Below the pieces are notes generated by a model. That model searched no databases, was not told the DNA's origin, and saw only the letters and a list, made by a program, of their open reading frames with translations. Positions 7,034-11,884 of a stretch of 11,884 bases of DNA are shown one piece after another (within the stretch, counting starts at the first letter, position 1; every line of letters begins with the position of its first letter). The translations under genes and the position numbers were made by a program. The stretch is from Chloroflexota bacterium (GTDB lineage Bacteria > Chloroflexota > Dormibacteria > Dormibacterales > Dormibacteraceae). The stretch lies in contig VBKD01000001.1 of assembly GCA_005888075.1 (NCBI GenBank), forward strand, positions 1 through 11,884. The letters are read 5' to 3'.

Positions 7034-7519
7034 CTAGCTGTTCGAGGACTCGACCGGGTACCAGGTCATGACCAGCTGCCGGTTCGGCTCAAAGCCGGCC
7101 GAGCTGTAGAGATGTACCGCGGCCTGGTTGTCCGACCTGGTCCAGACATACCCGAGCGTGACGCGGCGCTCGGCAAACAACCTCGTGGCGCGCCGGACCA
7201 GCATCTCGCCGATGCCTTTGACGCGGTGCTCGGCAGCGACGTAGAGCTCGGCGATCTCGCCCTCGAGACCGGTGCCAGGATCGAAGAGCACGATCCAGCA
7301 AAAGCCGATCACATGCTCGTCGTCGTCACGCACCGCATAGACGATGTTCTCGCCGCGAAAGGCCGACGGGACCTCTCTCAGGTGCCTCTCGATCTCCTCA
7401 CGCTGGAGCTGCGGGTGGTCCGAGTAGTAGACCTGTTCGGTAAGGTGAAGGTCAACCAAAAGCGGCTTTATGACCTCATAGTCACCGGCCGCAAGGCGTT
7501 CAACGTCGAGTGTTCGCAT
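7034..7519 (-). CDS. GNAT family N-acetyltransferase
   Basis: This 161-residue protein is a single GNAT domain, the usual size. The acetyl-CoA-binding motif A is ELYVAAEHRVKGIGEMLVRRA split over 91-111, with the R/QxxGxG/A pyrophosphate loop at RVKGIG (99-104). Motif B includes SDNQAAVHLYSSAGF (129-143), where Asn131 and the Tyr at 138 are typical for the family. It transfers an acetyl group from acetyl-CoA to an unknown amine. The closing strand MTWYPVES resembles GNATs related to RimI-type and small-molecule acetyltransferases, but the acceptor cannot be named. No membrane segment or signal is present. An AGGGG run abuts the ATG, which is too close for a standard ribosome site, so the start is moderately supported. 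It is the first gene of the minus-strand cluster and lies divergently from the tRNA. Confidence 0.9.
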   Translation of the reverse strand: MRTLDVERLAAGDYEVIKPLLVDLHLTEQVYYSDHPQLQREEIERHLREVPSAFRGENIVYAVRDDDEHVIGFCWIVLFDPGTGLEGEIAELYVAAEHRVKGIGEMLVRRATRLFAERRVTLGYVWTRSDNQAAVHLYSSAGFEPNRQLVMTWYPVESSNS

Positions 7520-7574
7520 CCCCTGTCGATGTTAGCCTAGGCACCCGCGGCAGAAAGGGGATTTGCTCAAAAAT
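7520..7574. other. Divergent intergenic gap between GNAT gene and tRNA-Thr
   Basis: These 55 bases must carry signals for the leftward cluster and probably also for the rightward tRNA. I see an 8-bp palindrome GCCTAGGC (7535-7542) and an A-rich run next to the tRNA, but no convincing -35/-10 pair on either strand. The GT87 stop (7567-7569) also falls inside it. Confidence 0.4.
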
Positions 7575-8745
7575 GCCGACGTAGCTCAGCTGGCAGAGCA
7601 GCCGCCTCGTAAGTGGCAGGTCGTGGGTTCGAATCCCACCGTCGGCTCCACAGCAGCGACAGCAGCAGGCATGCCTCGGCGACAAGGATCGGCACGGCCA
7701 GGACAAGCAGCGCCAGCTCCAGCAGCACGTACCCGGCCACGAGGAGCGCCACCTGCACAGCCGAGGCCTGGGCCCGGATGACAAGCCAGCCTCCGAGCAC
7801 GAGCATCTCGAAATCCTGAAAGCCGACGTACGGGGTGAACAGGAGCGACGCAACGATGCCGGTGGCGATCGGTAGACCCACATCCAGGCGGCGGTGCCGC
7901 CAGGCTGCGACCAGAGCCACCGCCACCACGATCGTCTGGACCACGTAAACCTGGGGACCCAGACCGAGCGGTCCGGCGATCGCGTATCTCCGGGTCGGCT
8001 CCCATTGCGAGGCCAGGGCGAGCACATCGCGGTATTTCTGGACCCCGTCAGGCCCGAGCATGGCGAGCGCCACCAATGCGATGACGCCGGTGGCCGCGAG
8101 CCACCCCGTGAAGACGCGGCCGCGTCCCGACACGAGCAGGCAGACAGGAACGAGCAGCGCGAGCTGGGGCTTGATCGCGATCACGCTCAGCACCAGTCCC
8201 GCCGCGACCTCGCGCTTGCGCTCGGCCAGCCACCACGCGCCTGCAACGGCGGCCACGACGATGGCGCCCGGCTGCCCGACCATCAATCCGAACGCGGTCG
8301 GAAACAAGCCGAGGAACAGCGCCAGGTGTGCGGCCTTGGTCAGCCCCGTTCCAGGGGCGGCGAGCCACCAGGCGAGCAGGGCCGAGCCGATGAGCAACGC
8401 GGTCCAAAGCCAGATCGCGACGCCAAAAGGCAGGAGCGTGAAGGGTGTCGCAAGCCAGGCCAGCGGCGGCGGGTTGAGGTAAGGCTGCCAGTAGAAGCCC
8501 GCGTCAAGCGTCCCAGTCACCGCTTTCTGAAGGCTCAGGTCGTAGAGATGGCTGTAGCCATGCTCGAGCCCGGTCAGCGCCGCCCCATAGATCAAACGGA
8601 AGTCGTTGCGAACTGCAAACCAGGGGATGTACGTGACGACCGCCGCGTAGATATCGAAGGCGATCAGGAGGATTCCTGCCCACAAACCGGCGACCGCCCA
8701 CAGTCTCGGCCGAGACTGCAGGTAGCCGATCCAAAATCCCCTCAT
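7567..8745 (-). CDS. GT87/DUF2029-like polytopic membrane glycosyltransferase, C-terminus antisense to tRNA-Thr
   Basis: From ATG 8743-8745 the protein has 392 residues with about nine or ten hydrophobic segments, the length and pattern of GT87 (DUF2029) polyprenyl-phosphate-sugar-dependent mannosyltransferases such as PimE. RNDFRLIYGAAL (46-57) lies in the first extracytoplasmic loop, where GT-C enzymes keep their catalytic Asp (probably Asp48). LNPPPLAWLATPF and GQPGAIV also fit the family. It probably adds a sugar to a lipid or polymer outside the membrane; donor and acceptor are unknown. The last ~26 residues (WDSNPRPATYEAAALPAELR) are a familiar anti-tRNA translation, and no stop precedes them. 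An in-frame TTG lies four codons upstream (8755-8757) but inside the dnaK terminator T-run. No ribosome site is visible, so translation may be leaderless or depend on readthrough. Confidence 0.85.
   Translation of the reverse strand: MRGFWIGYLQSRPRLWAVAGLWAGILLIAFDIYAAVVTYIPWFAVRNDFRLIYGAALTGLEHGYSHLYDLSLQKAVTGTLDAGFYWQPYLNPPPLAWLATPFTLLPFGVAIWLWTALLIGSALLAWWLAAPGTGLTKAAHLALFLGLFPTAFGLMVGQPGAIVVAAVAGAWWLAERKREVAAGLVLSVIAIKPQLALLVPVCLLVSGRGRVFTGWLAATGVIALVALAMLGPDGVQKYRDVLALASQWEPTRRYAIAGPLGLGPQVYVVQTIVVAVALVAAWRHRRLDVGLPIATGIVASLLFTPYVGFQDFEMLVLGGWLVIRAQASAVQVALLVAGYVLLELALLVLAVPILVAEACLLLSLLWSRRWDSNPRPATYEAAALPAELRRHF
7575..7650 (+). tRNA. tRNA-Thr (anticodon CGU)
   Basis: A full 76-base cloverleaf folds by eye. 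The acceptor stem is GCCGACG with CGTCGGC, the D arm GCTC/GAGC, the anticodon stem GCCGC with GTGGC (one G-U pair), and the T stem GTGGG with CCCAC around TTCGAAT. The anticodon loop is CTCGTAA, giving anticodon CGT, which reads ACG threonine codons. The discriminator base is T and the 3' CCA is encoded (7648-7650). The gene lies wholly inside the 3' end of the GT87 gene on the opposite strand. No integrase or att duplication is seen nearby. No T-run terminator directly follows. Confidence 0.97.
8701..8718. repeat. Perfect 18-bp palindrome inside the start of the GT87 gene
   Basis: CAGTCTCGG is followed directly by its reverse complement CCGAGACTG, with no spacer. It encodes part of residues 10-15 of the glycosyltransferase. 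A perfect 18-bp palindrome close to a start codon could be a protein-binding site or an mRNA hairpin, but coding constraint and GC richness make chance possible. Confidence 0.5.
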
Positions 8746-8755
8746 GTATGTGGGC

Positions 8756-8788
8756 AAAAAATAAGGGCTCGGCCTTGCGGCCGAGCCC
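8756..8788 (-). terminator. Rho-independent terminator of dnaK
   Basis: On the minus strand a perfect 10-bp GC-rich stem (GGGCTCGGCC with GGCCGAGCCC) closes on a GCAA tetraloop, a stable GNRA loop, and is followed by TTATTTTTT. It begins about 12 bases after the dnaK stop. The stem also folds on the plus strand, but there the T-run is missing, so it acts leftwards. Confidence 0.95.
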
Positions 8789-8800
8789 TCCGATCGTTAT

Positions 8801-10708
<1,908 letters not shown>

Positions 10709-10730
10709 ATATCAGTTCTTCCTCCAGGTG

Positions 10731-10768
10731 ACGTGTTCAAACACGTACTTGAACCTCTCTGGTTCTTG
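10731..10768. promoter_or_regulatory. Candidate heat-shock operator: two inverted repeats between dnaK and DUF3090
   Basis: ACGTGTT (10731-10737) and AACACGT (10740-10746) form a perfect 7-bp inverted repeat with a two-base centre. Next to it, CTTGAAC (10748-10754), seven bases, then GTTCTTG (10762-10768) resembles the HspR-binding HAIR element, whose consensus as I recall it is CTTGAGT-N7-ACTCAAG. Spacing matches, but the right half differs from perfect symmetry at two bases. GTTCAAA (10735-10741) is a further near match in inverted orientation. The site lies 23-60 bases upstream of the dnaK ATG. No confident -35/-10 pair was found. Confidence 0.5.
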
Positions 10769-11255
10769 TTCCCCAGCCGCCGGGCTGCAAAACCATCTGG
10801 ACCCCTACCCTTTTCTGCTCGCCACGGGCTCCGGCCGAACCCTGACCCTGGCCTGCGAGAAAACCCAGGTCCAGGCGCTGGTGGCCCGGCTTCACGAGAT
10901 GCTCGAGGCCCAGGGCCTCGAGGCGCCCGAGCCGGAGGCGGGCGACCTTGGAGGCGACGTCACCGCCCAGCCGGGTGAGCCCGAATGGCAGATTGGAGAG
11001 ATGGGCCTCGGCTACCACGAGACGCGTCAGATGTTCGTTCTGGTCGCAAGCCAGGCCGCGGAAGCCGAGGAACAGCCGGTAGACGACGTCACCAGCGTGC
11101 GGTTCTGGCTCAGCCACCAGCAGGCCGTGGACTTCTCGAAGCAGGCCGGCAAGGTGCTCACCGCCGGCCGCCCCCTGTGCCCGCGATGCGGGCTCCCGAT
11201 GGACCCCGCCGGCCATCCTTGCCCGGTCATGAATGGCGCGCGGCCGATCTTCTGA
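10749..11255 (+). CDS. DUF3090 family protein (TIGR03847 type), uncertain start
   Basis: From TTG 10749 the protein has 168 residues; from GTG 10728 it has 175. The body matches the DUF3090 family: a GRTLTLACEKTQVQALVARL strand-helix region, a WQIGEMGLGY segment, YHETRQMFVLVAS, VRFWLSHQQAVDFSKQA, and the C-terminal CPRCGLPMDPAGHPCPVMNG, which looks like a zinc-ribbon-type motif. The family has no established function. It occurs beside SCO1664-family and phosphoglycerate-mutase-like genes in Actinobacteriota and Chloroflexota. The N-terminus is odd: the expected GxPGxRTF-like stretch reads HLDPYPF, and no clear ribosome site precedes either start. TTG 10749 sits inside the candidate operator. 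The overlapping SCO1664 gene follows at 11233, so the two are probably translated together. The partner phosphatase gene is not upstream here; dnaK is. Confidence 0.83.
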   Translation: MNLSGSCSPAAGLQNHLDPYPFLLATGSGRTLTLACEKTQVQALVARLHEMLEAQGLEAPEPEAGDLGGDVTAQPGEPEWQIGEMGLGYHETRQMFVLVASQAAEAEEQPVDDVTSVRFWLSHQQAVDFSKQAGKVLTAGRPLCPRCGLPMDPAGHPCPVMNGARPIF

Positions 11256-11884
11256 ATCCCAGGGGCGACTGCCGGCCCCCGAGGCGGAGCGCCTGCTCAC
11301 TGAGCTTCCCGACATGAAGGTCGTCGGGCTCCTGCACGGCGCCTCCAACTACACGTTCCTGGCACGGCTCGACCCATGTCCGCCCTCCGGGCTGACCGCC
11401 GTGTACAAGCCCGCGCGTGGCGAGTCGCCCCTGTGGGACTTCGAGGCCGGCTCCCTTTACAAGCGTGAGGTCGCCGCCTACGAGCTGAGCAAGGCGCTCG
11501 GATGGCCTCGTATCCCGCCCACCGTGGTCAGGCCGAAGGCGCCGCACGGCGTGGGCGCCGTGCAGCTCTTCATCGAAGCAGACAGCCGCCACTTTCTGAG
11601 CTCGCACGCGACGAAGCGCGAAACCTGGGTGCGCATCGCGCTGTTTGACGTGGTGACCAACAATGCCGACCGCAAATCGGGCCACTGCCTGTTCGACTCC
11701 GACGACAACGTATGGGTGATCGACCACGGCTTGACCTTTCACGTGGACAACAAGCTGCGCACGGTGATCTGGGACTTTGCCGGCGAGCCGCTCCCGCAGG
11801 ACGTGTGCGGCGATGTCGAGCGAGCGCAGGTCGAGCTCGAAACCGGGCCGCTGGGCGAGACGCTGCGCGAACTGCTCGATCCGG
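11233..11884 (+). CDS. SCO1664 family protein (PI3/PI4-kinase-like fold), 3'-truncated by window edge
   Basis: The frame from ATG 11233-11235 stays open for 217 residues to the right edge. It overlaps the DUF3090 stop by 23 bases, suggesting translational coupling. A second in-frame ATG (11314) would remove a helix, PEAERLLTELPD, that usually belongs to the family, so I prefer the longer form. Kinase-like signatures are AVYKPARGESPLWDF (residues 56-70, with a candidate ATP-binding Lys59), REVAAYELSKALGW (78-91), FDVVTNNADRKSGH (138-151, catalytic-loop-like with Asp139, Asn144 and Asp146) and VIDHG (162-166, metal-binding DxG-like). This matches the SCO1664 family (TIGR03843), annotated as related to phosphatidylinositol 3/4-kinases. 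Its substrate is not known to me. In actinobacteria these genes often neighbour mycothiol-ligase mshC; whether that holds here lies beyond the window. Confidence 0.9.
   Translation, partial: MARGRSSESQGRLPAPEAERLLTELPDMKVVGLLHGASNYTFLARLDPCPPSGLTAVYKPARGESPLWDFEAGSLYKREVAAYELSKALGWPRIPPTVVRPKAPHGVGAVQLFIEADSRHFLSSHATKRETWVRIALFDVVTNNADRKSGHCLFDSDDNVWVIDHGLTFHVDNKLRTVIWDFAGEPLPQDVCGDVERAQVELETGPLGETLRELLDP

Noticed and set aside
7575..7650. tRNA-Thr as an integration site of a genomic island
   Set aside because: No integrase, direct repeat of the tRNA 3' end, or composition shift is visible on either side within the window.
10709..10800. CIRCE (HrcA) element before dnaK
   Set aside because: No TTAGCACTC-N9-GAGTGCTAA-like sequence is present; the repeats there have a different core.
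10737..11348. 203-residue minus-strand open frame opposite DUF3090
   Set aside because: No motifs, and it overlaps the well-supported DUF3090 and SCO1664 frames.
11227..11742. 171-residue minus-strand open frame opposite the SCO1664 gene
   Set aside because: Antisense shadow; the plus-strand frame carries the kinase-like motifs and stays open to the edge.

Overview
The window is dense, GC-rich bacterial DNA (about 60-65% GC by eye) with short intergenic gaps, GTG and TTG starts beside ATG, and no insertion sequence, integrase, phage gene or CRISPR array. The adjacent DUF3090 and SCO1664-family genes at the right end are typical of Actinobacteriota and Chloroflexota-type lineages. Together with the rest of the gene content this suggests a soil-type Chloroflexota/Dormibacterota-like bacterium or a deep actinobacterial relative. 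That placement is an inference; no rRNA is present to test it.

Left block (1-7519, minus strand). Seven genes run leftwards with gaps of about 8-50 bases and probably form one transcription unit. In transcription order they are a GNAT acetyltransferase, a membrane-anchored trypsin-like/PDZ protein, argS (arginyl-tRNA synthetase), a small metallo-beta-lactamase-fold hydrolase, pyrG (CTP synthase), a GlpX-family protein, and a site-2-protease-type membrane zinc metalloprotease that runs off the left edge. argS and pyrG are intact. Two others look like dead enzymes. The trypsin-like protein has lost all three catalytic residues (His to Asp, Asp to Gly, Ser to Ala). The GlpX homologue has lost nearly all metal and catalytic positions while keeping the fold-defining motifs. 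The M50 protease keeps its HExxH and LDG motifs.

Middle (7520-8788). A complete tRNA-Thr(CGU) gene with encoded CCA lies on the plus strand. A GT87/DUF2029-type multi-membrane-span glycosyltransferase gene on the minus strand ends by reading straight through the complement of the whole tRNA, so its last ~26 residues are anti-tRNA peptide. It starts just after the strong terminator of dnaK.

Right block (8801-11884). dnaK is on the minus strand with a strong terminator directly behind it; no grpE or dnaJ follows. Divergent from it are a DUF3090 gene and an overlapping SCO1664-family kinase-like gene that runs off the right edge. The short dnaK/DUF3090 gap holds a perfect 7-2-7 inverted repeat and a second, HAIR-like imperfect one. 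This is a candidate heat-shock operator.

No gene-free stretch exceeds 300 bases. The longest gaps are the ~50-base gaps near 880-929, 3561-3609 and 7520-7574, and about 40 bases at 10709-10748. Long open frames opposite pyrG, argS and dnaK are antisense shadows caused by high GC.
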